A stretch of 64,000 nucleotides of DNA. It comes from a bacterium. GTDB taxonomy: Bacteria > Pseudomonadota > Alphaproteobacteria > Rhodobacterales > Rhodobacteraceae. The notes beneath the pieces are model-generated. The model ran no database searches and had not been told where the DNA came from. It worked only from the letters and a program-made list of their open reading frames with translations. Positions 1 through 8,097 of the stretch are shown piece after piece. Where the stretch lies: the NCBI GenBank assembly GCA_016124195.1, contig WGOE01000005.1, positions 124,001 to 188,000 of the forward strand, in the 5' to 3' direction. The first letter of the stretch is position 1. Each line of letters begins with the position of its first letter. Both the position numbers and the translations under genes were made by a program.

Positions 1-9
1 TCGCAGCCC

Positions 10-2505
10 ATGAAAACCCATGTCAAAGCCCTGGTCGTCGGCGGTGGCGCCGTCGGCAACGGCATCGCCTATCACCTGGCCAAAGCCGGGTGGGACACGA
101 TGCTGGTGGAACGTGACGAACTGACCTCGGGCTCGACCTGGCACGCGGCGGGTCTTTTGCCCCTGTTCAACATGGGCTATGCCACGACCCATATCCACAA
201 ATACTCGGTCGACTTCTACAAGGGGCTCGAGGCCGAAACCGGCCTCAACCCCGGCTTCTATGTCGTGGGCAACCTGCGCATGGCGCAGCGCCAGGAACGG
301 ATGGACGAATATATGCTCTATTCCTCGGTGGCCGAAACCGCCGGGGTCCATCACGAATTCCTGTCGCCGAAAGAGATCAAGGACCGCTGGCCCCTGGTGC
401 GCACCGACGATCTGGTGGGCGCGCTTTATCACCCGCAGGACGGCTATATCAACCCGGCCGACGTGACGCAGGCCATGGCCAAGGGCGCCCGCCAGCTGGG
501 CGCCACGATCGAACGCAAGATCCAGGTCGATGGCTATCGTTGGACCGGGTCGGAATGGATCGTGTCTTGCTCTCGCATGGTGGAAACCGGCGGGCGTCTG
601 GTGCCCTCGGACGACAAGTTCGAAATCCATGCCGAGCATGTCGTCACCGCCACCGGCAACCATGCGCAGCGCACCGCCAAGCTCCTGGGCATCAAGATCC
701 CGGCGATCCCGGTCGAGCATCAGTATATCGTCACCGAACCCGACCCGATGCTGGTGGAATACCGCAAGACCCATCCCCAGCACCCGGTCCTGCGTGACGC
801 CGATGCCAAATGGTATGTCCGCGAAGAGCGCGGTGGCTGGATCCTCGGGCCCTATGAATACGGCGCCCCGGCGCGGGTCCTCTATGACGTGCCGGAAAGC
901 TTCCGCGCCGACCTGTTCCCGCTGGATCTGGAAAGGATCGAGGCGGAATACATGTCGATGATCCACCGCATCCCCTCGTCCGAAACCGTGGGGCTGAAGG
1001 ACGATTTCAACGGCCCGATCTGCTATACGCCCGACGGCAACCCACTGGTCGGCCCGGCACCCGGCCTGCGCAACATGTGGCTGGCCGAAGGCTTCAGCTT
1101 TGGCATCACGGCGGCGGGCGGCACGGGCTATTACCTTGCGCAGATGATGGTGAATGGCGAGGCCGAGATCGACATGGCCAGCCTGGACCCCAAGCGCTAC
1201 GGGTCGTGGATGACCACCGAATACGCCGCGCGCAAGAACGAGGAATGCTACAACCACGTCTTCATCCTGCACCACCCGGATGAGGAGCGCGAAGCCTGCC
1301 GCCCCCTGCGCACGGCCCCGGTCTATGACCGGCAAAAGGCCTTGGGCGCGCAGTTTGGCCAGGTGAACGGCTGGGAGCGCCCGATCTATTACGGCCCCAA
1401 GGATGCGCCGGAGGATTTCGACCACAAGGCGCGGTCGTTCCGTCGTGGCGGCTGGTGGCAATATGCGGTGGACGAGGCCAAGGCAATCCGCGAGACCGCC
1501 GGCCTGATCGATGCCACCGCCTTTACCAAGCATCTGGTGCGCGGACCGGGGGCCACGGCCTTCCTCGACTGGTTCACCTGCAACACGCTGCCCAAGGTCG
1601 GCCGCATCAACCTGACCTATGCTCTGACCCCGCAGGGCACGACGCGCACCGAATATACGATCGTTCGCAATGGCGAGAACGATTACTATCTGGTCTCCGC
1701 CGGCGCCTGGACGGCCTATGACGCCGACTATCTGCGCAAATGCGCCGAGGACATGGCGCCGAAGTTCGGCCATGTCGAAATCCATGACGTGACAACGCAG
1801 TGGGGCGTCTTTGCCCTCGCCGGGCCGAACTCGCGCAAGATCCTGGCAGAGCTGATCCGGGATGCCGACCCCGCCACGGCGCTGTCGAACAAGCGCTTCC
1901 CCTGGCTCTCGGCACGCAAGATCGAACTCGGCATGTGCCCGGTCAACGCGATCCGCGTGGCCTATACCGGCGAGTTGGGCTGGGAATTGCACCACCCGAT
2001 CGAAATGCAGCGCTACCTTTGGGAGCAACTGCTGAAGGCCGGCGAAAAGCACGGGATGAAGCTGGTGGGTGCGCGGGCGCAAAACTGGCTGCGGCAGGAG
2101 AAATCCTACCGGGCCTTCGGGAACGAGCTTGGCCGCGACGCCTCGCCCCTGGAGGCGGCGCTCGACCGTTTTGTCGACCTGAAGAAGGATTTTCAGGGCA
2201 AGGAGGCGATGCTGGCCATCGGCATCCGGTCCAAATGCTGCACGCTTCTGATCGACGGGCCGGCGGACACCGATCCCTGGGGCAAGGAGGCGCTTTTGCT
2301 CAACGGCGAAAAGATCGGGCGACTGACCTCGGGAGGCTATTCCGTGGCCTTTGGCAAGCAGATCGGCATGGGCTATGTGCGCCCGGATCTGGCCGAGGTC
2401 GGCACGAAGCTCAAAGTTCGGATGAACCGCGAACTTTGGGACGCAGTGGTTGTCGAAGACAGCCCCTTCGACCCGTCGAACGCGCGGATCAGGGTGGACG
2501 GCTGA
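10..2505 (+). CDS. GcvT-fusion FAD oxidoreductase (dimethylglycine/sarcosine dehydrogenase family)
   Basis: The 831-residue protein has the full architecture of dimethylglycine and sarcosine dehydrogenases. An N-terminal FAD-binding DAO domain (about 1-400) carries the Rossmann glycines at 11-18 and a TWHAAG motif with His45, the position that binds FAD covalently in this family. A short FAO_M-like linker and a GcvT-type tetrahydrofolate domain with C-terminal barrel (about 480-825) follow. Such enzymes demethylate N-methyl amines and pass the one-carbon unit to tetrahydrofolate in the cytoplasm. The exact substrate cannot be told, because Rhodobacterales carry many paralogs. Only nine bases precede the ATG, so its operon context lies outside the window. 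Length is normal for the family. The folD-fhs genes at 13.7-16.3 kb would use the same one-carbon pool. Confidence 0.9.
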   Translation: MKTHVKALVVGGGAVGNGIAYHLAKAGWDTMLVERDELTSGSTWHAAGLLPLFNMGYATTHIHKYSVDFYKGLEAETGLNPGFYVVGNLRMAQRQERMDEYMLYSSVAETAGVHHEFLSPKEIKDRWPLVRTDDLVGALYHPQDGYINPADVTQAMAKGARQLGATIERKIQVDGYRWTGSEWIVSCSRMVETGGRLVPSDDKFEIHAEHVVTATGNHAQRTAKLLGIKIPAIPVEHQYIVTEPDPMLVEYRKTHPQHPVLRDADAKWYVREERGGWILGPYEYGAPARVLYDVPESFRADLFPLDLERIEAEYMSMIHRIPSSETVGLKDDFNGPICYTPDGNPLVGPAPGLRNMWLAEGFSFGITAAGGTGYYLAQMMVNGEAEIDMASLDPKRYGSWMTTEYAARKNEECYNHVFILHHPDEEREACRPLRTAPVYDRQKALGAQFGQVNGWERPIYYGPKDAPEDFDHKARSFRRGGWWQYAVDEAKAIRETAGLIDATAFTKHLVRGPGATAFLDWFTCNTLPKVGRINLTYALTPQGTTRTEYTIVRNGENDYYLVSAGAWTAYDADYLRKCAEDMAPKFGHVEIHDVTTQWGVFALAGPNSRKILAELIRDADPATALSNKRFPWLSARKIELGMCPVNAIRVAYTGELGWELHHPIEMQRYLWEQLLKAGEKHGMKLVGARAQNWLRQEKSYRAFGNELGRDASPLEAALDRFVDLKKDFQGKEAMLAIGIRSKCCTLLIDGPADTDPWGKEALLLNGEKIGRLTSGGYSVAFGKQIGMGYVRPDLAEVGTKLKVRMNRELWDAVVVEDSPFDPSNARIRVDG

Positions 2506-2528
2506 TTTCGCCATTATCACTCGCCCAC

Positions 2529-2547
2529 GAATTTTCTGCGAAAATTC
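2529..2547. terminator. AT-rich hairpin after the oxidoreductase
   Basis: GAATTTTC and GAAAATTC form a perfect 8-bp stem with a TGC loop, 24 bases after the stop codon of the GcvT-fusion gene. It probably acts with the GC hairpin at 2576-2607 to end transcription between two convergent genes. Confidence 0.45.
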
Positions 2548-2575
2548 ACGCTGGTGCGATGCGCGATTGGGAAGA

Positions 2576-2607
2576 AACGTGGCGGCGGATCACTCCGCCG
2601 CCACGTT
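2576..2607. terminator. bidirectional GC-rich hairpin
   Basis: A perfect 14-bp stem (AACGTGGCGGCGGA pairing with its complement) closes a TCAC loop between convergent genes. The stop codon of the minus-strand Cys-rich gene lies in the loop, and its last codons form one arm. On the plus strand the hairpin is followed by TTCATTTG, a weak T-rich tail. Confidence 0.6.
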
Positions 2608-3021
2608 CATTTGCCTTGTATCGGTGACGATATAGGCACAGGTCGGGCAGGCCTTCGCCCCGACTTGCGCGAACCACCGGCAAGTACCGCGGATCGAGCA
2701 GGGCGGAAGGTCGGATCTGGGGGGAGCGCCCGGAGCCTCCATCGCCTTGATCGCGCGGTCGATCACGCCGCAGCGTGTGCCTGTCCACTGGCTGCAGCCC
2801 GAGGTCTGACAGCGGTTGGAAAAGCGCATCCTTTCCTCGGGCGCGCCCCGCACCCGGACGGCGGCGAGGAAATCCTCATCCACCGGCATGAGGCTGCGCA
2901 GGTTGTGTATCTTGCCATCCGGTCCCAGCACGCCCAGCAATCCCGCTCCGGGCTCTGCCGGGGCCGAGGGGCAGGCGTAGCTGGCAGACCGGGCGGCGGG
3001 GTCTTCGCCGCCCGGTCCCAT
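2590..3021 (-). CDS. unknown protein with eight cysteines (possible metal or Fe-S binder)
   Basis: I do not recognise this 143-residue protein. It has eight cysteines (17, 71, 76, 84, 108, 114, 125, 128). Seven cluster in the second half in the pattern CQTSGC, GTRC, PPCSI, GTCRW and ACPTC, which suggests an Fe-S cluster, zinc site or structural disulfides. It has no signal peptide or membrane segment. Its ATG overlaps the stop codon of the 80-residue gene upstream (TGATG), so the two are almost certainly translated together. An in-frame opening extends further upstream, but it reads through the neighbour in another frame and was rejected. The terminator at 2576-2607 encloses its 3' end. Confidence 0.75.
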   Translation of the reverse strand: MGPGGEDPAARSASYACPSAPAEPGAGLLGVLGPDGKIHNLRSLMPVDEDFLAAVRVRGAPEERMRFSNRCQTSGCSQWTGTRCGVIDRAIKAMEAPGAPPRSDLPPCSIRGTCRWFAQVGAKACPTCAYIVTDTRQMNVAAE

Positions 3022-3263
3022 CACATGCGACCCGCGGTTTGCAGGATGCCGCGGCCAAGCGCCTTTTCGCCTTCCAGCATGGCCTCGAAATCCTGGCGCA
3101 GGATGAAGCCCCACCAATCGCGCGGAAAGCGGATCACATAGGGCTTTTCGGCATGCAGGCCCGCAATATGGGCCAGCGCCACCTTCTGGATATCGGCGCT
3201 GATGGCGGCCTGGGCGTCCTTGGACAGGGCAATATCGCCCAGATCGACGACAAAACGAGTCAT
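3021..3263 (-). CDS. small unknown protein coupled to the Cys-rich gene
   Basis: The 80-residue protein has no recognised domain. It opens with MTRFVVDLGDIALS, then a helical stretch and a PYVIRFPRDWWGFI segment with adjacent tryptophans. There is no signal peptide. A GGAGAG ribosome-binding site stands seven bases before the ATG, which supports the start. It is the first gene of a two-gene operon whose second member carries eight cysteines. A partner or chaperone role for that protein is possible, as is a peptide substrate, but nothing in the sequence decides between them. Confidence 0.7.
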   Translation of the reverse strand: MTRFVVDLGDIALSKDAQAAISADIQKVALAHIAGLHAEKPYVIRFPRDWWGFILRQDFEAMLEGEKALGRGILQTAGRM

Positions 3264-3365
3264 GACACTCTCCGTTGAAACAGTCCCGCGCAGGCAATGG
3301 ATCCGCGCAGGTTCAGGCTAGGAGAGCGGGTCGTTAAAGTCGAATGAAGAAGGTGTTAAACAGCG

Positions 3366-3710
3366 TCAAACGGCAGGTGCCGCAAATTCGTCCCAGGCGC
3401 CCAGCGCGTGGGCGGCATACATCAGGGCAGGCCCGCCGCCCATCTGGACGCACATGGCCAGGACCGAGCCCAACTCTTCGCGCGTGGCGCCCACCTTCAT
3501 CAGCGCCTCGACATGCAGGTTGATGCAGGGCGTGCAGCGCTGGGTGACGGCAATTGCCAGCGCCAGGAACTCGCGCGTTTTCTTGTCAAGCGTGCCATCG
3601 GCCATGGCCCCCGTCGACAGCGCGCCAAAGCCCTTGGCGGTTTCGGGGTTCAGCTTGTGCAGGGCGCGCAATTCGCTGCGCAGATCGGCGGTGTCGGAAC
3701 GGTAGGTCAT
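3366..3710 (-). CDS. AhpD-like carboxymuconolactone decarboxylase family protein
   Basis: This 114-residue protein is a single CMD/AhpD domain. It carries the redox-active CxxC (Cys59, Cys62) followed by a histidine two residues later context-wise in the stretch RCTPCINLH, the AhpD-type proton-relay pattern. Family members are small oligomeric thiol peroxidases or reductants; the decarboxylases proper lack the CxxC pair, so a redox role is favoured. A perfect FNR box lies about 50 bases upstream of the ATG, predicting control by oxygen. An AAGGAG ribosome-binding site stands a few bases before the ATG. It follows feoB on the same strand, but the 113-bp gap with its own operator suggests a separate transcript. 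Confidence 0.85.
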   Translation of the reverse strand: MTYRSDTADLRSELRALHKLNPETAKGFGALSTGAMADGTLDKKTREFLALAIAVTQRCTPCINLHVEALMKVGATREELGSVLAMCVQMGGGPALMYAAHALGAWDEFAAPAV

Positions 3711-3758
3711 CGGCAGTCTCCTTTTGCCGGAGACTGCCCGCCGGCCCCCCTGCCCGCC

Positions 3759-3772
3759 TTGATCCACATCAA
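3759..3772. promoter_or_regulatory. FNR/FnrL box
   Basis: TTGATCCACATCAA is an exact match to the FNR consensus TTGAT-N4-ATCAA. It is centred about 55 bases upstream of the AhpD-like start codon and about 58 bases past the feoB stop codon. The location predicts anaerobic activation by an FnrL-type regulator of the AhpD-like gene. Confidence 0.75.
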
Positions 3773-3823
3773 TCACATTATGAGATTCGCATATGTCACA
3801 GATATTGGAAGGGTCGGGACCGC

Positions 3824-5698
3824 TCAGCCCGCCCCAAGCAGGACCGCCGTCTGATAGGTGATGAAGGACGCGAGATAGGCCAGCGCCAGCATGTAGCCGA
3901 AGGTCACCCACATCCAGGTCCAGCCGCCCGTCTCGCGCCGGATCACGGCCAGGGTCGAAAGGCATTGCGGCGCAAAGATATACCAGACCAGAAATGAAAG
4001 GGCAGTGGCGAGGCTCCAGCTGTGCGCCAGGGTCTGGCCGATCAGACCGCCTTCGCCCTGGATCGCGTAGACCGTGCCCAGCGAGGCCACCGCCACTTCG
4101 CGCGCCGCCATGCCGGGCACCAGCGCCACACTGATCTGCCAGTTGAAGCCGATCGGCGCCAGAACGGGCTGGATGACATGGCCGATCATCGCGGCAAAGC
4201 TGTAGAAGATGCCAGGCTCGGTCGCGCCAGCGGGAGGGCACGGAAAGGTCGCGAGAACCCAGATCAGCACGGTCATGTTGAAGATCGTCGTGCCGGCGCG
4301 CCTGAGGAAGATCTGCGCCCGCGTGGCCAGCCCCAGAAGCACGCTCCTGGCGCGCGGCATCTTGTAGTCCGGCAGTTCCAGCATGAAGGGCGGCGCGGGC
4401 TGGTTGCGCCAGAACAGGAACTTGGCCAGCGCCGAAACGCCCAGGGCAGAGGCGATCCCCGCCGCATAAAGCCCGAACATCACCAGCCCCTGCAGGTTGA
4501 AGACGCCCCAGACCTGCCGCGAGGGGATGAAGGCCGCGATGATCAGCGTATAGACCGGAATGCGCGCCGAACAGGTGATCAGCGGCGCCACCAGAATCGT
4601 GGTCAGCCGGTCGCGCCGGTTGTCGATCACCCGCGCCGCCATGATGCCCGGGATGGCACAGGCAAAGCTCGACAGCAGGGGGATGAAGGCCCGCCCGTGC
4701 AGGCCGGCCCCGCCCATGATGCGGTCCATCAGAAAGGCCGCGCGGGCCATGTAGCCCAGATCCTCCAACAGCAGGATGAACAGGAACAGGATCAGGATTT
4801 GCGGCAAAAAGATCAGCACGCCGCCCACGCCCGAAATCACCCCATCGCGCAGGAAGCTTTGCACAAGGCCCTCGGGCAAGACCTGACCGACCAGCGCGCC
4901 GAGCCCATCGAAGACGTAAGTGATCAGGTCCATCACGGGCGCGGCCCAGCTGAAGACCGCCTGAAACATCAGGAACATCAGGCCCAAGAGGATCACCAGC
5001 CCCGCCACAGGATGCAGCAGGACCTGGTCAATCCGGTTGGTCAGCGTGTCGGGCCGGGTCGGCTCCTTGATGGCGGCAGCGATCAGGGCATCGGCCTCGC
5101 GGTGGCCTTGGCGCAGATCCGCGGCCGAGGGCGGCGCCCAGCGGTTGACGCCCGCCGGCGCCACGCCCCGGCTCAGAACCTCGTCCAGCGTCTGCCACAG
5201 ATCGTCCATCCCGCCGCGCCGTACCGCGGTCGCGGCCACCACCGGCATGCCCAGCGTCTGCGACAGCTTGGCCAGGTCGATGTCGATGCCGCGATGCCGT
5301 GCGATGTCTATCATGTTCAGGATCAGGATCATCGGCCGCCCGACCTTGCGCAACTCCATCACCAGCCGCAGGCCCGACCGGACCGAGGCGGCATCGGCCA
5401 CCACAAGCAAAAGATCGGGCGCAGGCTCTCGCGGATGGGTGCCCAGGACGACATCGCGCGTGACCATCTCATCCGGGCTGCGGGCGCGCAGCGAATAGGT
5501 GCCCGGCAGATCGACGATGTTGATCACCCGCCCCGCTGGCGTGCGCGCCAGCCCGGACTTGCGCTCCACCGTCACGCCGGCATAGTTGCCGACCTTCTGC
5601 CGACTGCCGGTCAACGCATTGAACACTGCCGTCTTGCCGCAATTCGGCGCGCCCACGATGGCAAAGCGCAGCTCTTTGGTCGCGATCAGATCGGCCAT
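3824..5698 (-). CDS. feoB: ferrous iron transporter FeoB
   Basis: The 624-residue protein is the inner-membrane Fe(II) importer. An N-terminal G domain shows the P-loop GAPNCGKT (16-23), G3 DLPG (63-66) and G4 NMID (128-131). The membrane part carries the Gate-type segment with the conserved cysteine in CSARIPVY, then further hydrophobic helices to the C-terminus. At 624 residues it is shorter than the roughly 750-770 of enterobacterial FeoB, but within the range of shorter alphaproteobacterial forms. feoA lies 22 bp upstream on the same strand, giving a feoAB operon; no feoC is seen. Confidence 0.95.
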   Translation of the reverse strand: MADLIATKELRFAIVGAPNCGKTAVFNALTGSRQKVGNYAGVTVERKSGLARTPAGRVINIVDLPGTYSLRARSPDEMVTRDVVLGTHPREPAPDLLLVVADAASVRSGLRLVMELRKVGRPMILILNMIDIARHRGIDIDLAKLSQTLGMPVVAATAVRRGGMDDLWQTLDEVLSRGVAPAGVNRWAPPSAADLRQGHREADALIAAAIKEPTRPDTLTNRIDQVLLHPVAGLVILLGLMFLMFQAVFSWAAPVMDLITYVFDGLGALVGQVLPEGLVQSFLRDGVISGVGGVLIFLPQILILFLFILLLEDLGYMARAAFLMDRIMGGAGLHGRAFIPLLSSFACAIPGIMAARVIDNRRDRLTTILVAPLITCSARIPVYTLIIAAFIPSRQVWGVFNLQGLVMFGLYAAGIASALGVSALAKFLFWRNQPAPPFMLELPDYKMPRARSVLLGLATRAQIFLRRAGTTIFNMTVLIWVLATFPCPPAGATEPGIFYSFAAMIGHVIQPVLAPIGFNWQISVALVPGMAAREVAVASLGTVYAIQGEGGLIGQTLAHSWSLATALSFLVWYIFAPQCLSTLAVIRRETGGWTWMWVTFGYMLALAYLASFITYQTAVLLGAG

Positions 5699-5720
5699 CC
5701 GGGGTATCCTTGGGTTCCTG

Positions 5721-5993
5721 TCAGCCGACCTGAATGGCCATCGCCTCGCGGCGGCGCAGCGCCACCGTGGCCCCGTTCACCCGAACCGCGATCGGGTCAC
5801 GCCCGAAAAGCCCCTCATGCAGGATCTGCACAGAGGCTCCCTCGACAAAGCCCAGTTCGATCAGCCGCCGCTCCATCTCGGCGGGCAGCAAGGACGAGGC
5901 ATGATCGCGCACCACGATGGCCTTGACCTGCCCGGCAAAGCCGCGCGCCGCCATCCCAAGACAAAAGGGCGCATATGAAGTGTCAAAAGCCAT
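5721..5993 (-). CDS. feoA: FeoA, SH3-like partner of FeoB
   Basis: A 90-residue FeoA-type protein with the usual small SH3-like fold: an ERRLIELGF segment and a GLFGRDPIAVRVNG strand region, ending in a basic run before AIQVG. FeoA is a cytoplasmic protein needed for FeoB-dependent Fe(II) uptake. I chose the ATG at 5993 because GGAATG lies just upstream; an in-frame ATG five codons earlier is possible. A candidate promoter sits 60-90 bases upstream, and feoB follows. Confidence 0.9.
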   Translation of the reverse strand: MAFDTSYAPFCLGMAARGFAGQVKAIVVRDHASSLLPAEMERRLIELGFVEGASVQILHEGLFGRDPIAVRVNGATVALRRREAMAIQVG

Positions 5994-6052
5994 GTCGCCG
6001 CATTCCAAAGGCCGGATCTGGCCATGCCGGGCGTTCTATGCCCCAACGGGTC

Positions 6053-6082
6053 TATCTAGCCCAGCTAAAGCGAAACAGTCAA
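6053..6082 (-). promoter_or_regulatory. candidate feoAB promoter
   Basis: On the minus strand TTGACT (-35-like) and TAGATA (-10-like) are separated by 18 bases, about 60-90 bases upstream of feoA. I see no convincing Irr, RirA or Fur operator; upstream there is only a short CCTA-N9-TAGG inverted repeat. Confidence 0.4.
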
Positions 6083-6126
6083 GAAATATTGCCTAGTAAA
6101 ACCGTAGGAAATGTCCGACCTTCCCC

Positions 6127-6180
6127 TTGCTCTTTGCGCCAATACTCCGCCGGGGGTGCGGGGGACGCGCAGTCCCCCGC
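6127..6180 (-). repeat. hairpin-plus-tail intergenic repeat, copy 1
   Basis: Reading on the minus strand just after the SLC13 carrier, a perfect 9-bp stem (GCGGGGGAC/GTCCCCCGC, 5-base loop) is followed by the tail GCGGAGTATT-N3-GCAAAGAGCAA. The same tail occurs near 12.9 and 26.6 kb. Its position at a 3' end fits a terminator role. Confidence 0.6.
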
Positions 6181-6191
6181 TGGTTCCGCCC

Positions 6192-7973
6192 TCACAGGTG
6201 ATAAAGCAACGGCACCACCGCCGTCGTGACCACGGCCGACAGCAGGTTCAACGGCACGCCGAACCGGAAGAAGTCGCTGAACTTGTACCCGCCCGGCCCA
6301 TAGACCAGCGTATTGGTCTGATAGCCGATCGGCGTGGCGAACGACGCCGAGGCGCCCACCATCACCACCAGAACCAGAGGCCTCGGGTCGACGCCAAGGC
6401 TGTGCGCCAGCGTGATCACCACCGGCGTGCAGATCACCGCCACCGCATTGTTCGACACCAGTTCCGTCAGGATCGAAGTCAGCAGATAGACCACGAAGAC
6501 CAGCAGATAGGGCGAACAGCCCTGCAGCAGCGGCGCCACCCACCCCACCACCAGCTCCACGGCACCTGAGTTCTGCAACCCCGCCCCCACGCCCAGCATG
6601 CCGAACAGCAAGGCCATCAGCCGCCCGTCGACCGAGGCCAGCGCCTCGTCGGAATCGATGGCGCCGGTCAGCAGCACGACGCCCACCCCGATGAAGGCCA
6701 GATATTGAATCTCGGGCGCCCCCGGCAGCGCAGCCAGAAAGATCACCGTGACCAGAACCGCCAGCACGACCGGCGCATGTTTGCGCCGATAGGGCCGCTC
6801 GGTCGGGTGGGCCATGTCGACCATCTCCATGTCGACGGCCAGACGCTGGATATCTTGCTGCGTGCCTTCGAGCAGCAGGGTATCGCCGATCTGCACCTCG
6901 ATGGAATCGAGGCTGGTGCCCATGTTCTTGTCGCGCCGGTGCACGGCCAGGGGATAGACGCCATAACGGCGGCGCAGGCGCATCTCGCCCAGGGTGCGCC
7001 CGACCATGCGGCAGCCCGGCGTGATCAGCGCCTCGACCGTCGCGGTCTGCACCGAGGACAGCTTGTCCACATCGCGCAGGTCCTTGTGGTCCTTCAACCC
7101 CAGCACCTCTGCCATGGGAGAGCGCAAGACGACCCGGTCGCCGCTTTCCAGCACCACATCCGCCATCTGGCGCCGCAAGCTGGCATCGCCGCGCAGCACA
7201 TCGATCACCCGCACCCCGCCGCGCGTGAAAAGATCGACCTCCGCCGGCTTCTTTCCGATCAGGTTCGACCCTTCCGGTACCGCCACCTCGGTGAAGAACC
7301 GCATCCCCTTGCGGTCGGTCAGCAGCGTCGACATCGACTCGCGCGTTGGCAGAAGGCGCGGCGCCAAGAGGCCGATGTAGATCAACCCCGCCGCCGCAAC
7401 CGAAACGCCCAGCGGCGTGATCTCGAATATCCCGAAGGGTTCGAGGCCCAGCTTCTTGGCCACCCCGTCCACCACAAGGTTTGTCGATGTGCCGACCAGA
7501 GACATCGTCCCGCCGAGGATGGTAAAATAGCTCAGTGGAATCATCAGCTTGGAAGGTGATATCTTCAACTGCTTGGCCAGCTGCATGAAGATCGGCAGCA
7601 TGACCACGACCAGAGGCGTGTTGTTCACGAAGGCCGAAACCAGCGTCACGCCGCCGCCCAGCGCCATCAGCGTGCGCGCCGGATGCGTGGCGGCATTGCG
7701 CGCGGCGATCTGGCTGATCGCCTCCAGTGCGCCGGTTCGGACCAGGGCGCCCACGATCATGAACATCGCCGCAATCGTCCACGGCGCGTTGTTGGACATG
7801 ACATCGGACACGGCCGAGGTGGGCAGGATCCCCAGGACCAGCATCAGCACGGCCCCCCCCACTGCCACGACCTCCACCGGGTAGGTTTCCCGCACGAACA
7901 TCACCAGCATTCCGGCCAGGATCAGCAGTGCCACCACGGCTTGGGTCGAATGGCTCAGGGCAAGTCCGATCAT
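6192..7973 (-). CDS. SLC13-family anion/carboxylate permease with RCK_C domains
   Basis: This 593-residue inner-membrane carrier is of the DASS/SLC13 type. Two hydrophobic halves flank a soluble centre (about 210-375) that looks like two TrkA-C/RCK_C regulatory domains. Repeat signatures typical of the family are present: NNTPLVVVMLP and GTSTNLVVDG in the first half, SNNAVAVICTPV and GYQTNTLVYGPGGY in the second. Members carry sulfate, di- and tricarboxylates or related anions; substrate cannot be assigned. The gene stands alone between feoA and the EamA gene, with a repeat-type terminator behind it. Confidence 0.88.
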   Translation of the reverse strand: MIGLALSHSTQAVVALLILAGMLVMFVRETYPVEVVAVGGAVLMLVLGILPTSAVSDVMSNNAPWTIAAMFMIVGALVRTGALEAISQIAARNAATHPARTLMALGGGVTLVSAFVNNTPLVVVMLPIFMQLAKQLKISPSKLMIPLSYFTILGGTMSLVGTSTNLVVDGVAKKLGLEPFGIFEITPLGVSVAAAGLIYIGLLAPRLLPTRESMSTLLTDRKGMRFFTEVAVPEGSNLIGKKPAEVDLFTRGGVRVIDVLRGDASLRRQMADVVLESGDRVVLRSPMAEVLGLKDHKDLRDVDKLSSVQTATVEALITPGCRMVGRTLGEMRLRRRYGVYPLAVHRRDKNMGTSLDSIEVQIGDTLLLEGTQQDIQRLAVDMEMVDMAHPTERPYRRKHAPVVLAVLVTVIFLAALPGAPEIQYLAFIGVGVVLLTGAIDSDEALASVDGRLMALLFGMLGVGAGLQNSGAVELVVGWVAPLLQGCSPYLLVFVVYLLTSILTELVSNNAVAVICTPVVITLAHSLGVDPRPLVLVVMVGASASFATPIGYQTNTLVYGPGGYKFSDFFRFGVPLNLLSAVVTTAVVPLLYHL

Positions 7974-8097
7974 CCGCAGGCTCCGTCTTGTTTCGTCCCG
8001 ACCAGATAGGGACAGCGGGACAAGTCTGGCAAGCAGAATCTCGACATTTTCAGACGTCTATATGGCCGGGGGAATTTCCTGACCGAAAACCAATCGC

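Noticed and set aside
6086-6110. CCTA-N9-TAGG repeat before feoA as an iron-regulator box
   Set aside because: It does not match the Irr, RirA or Fur patterns I know, so only the promoter candidate was listed.
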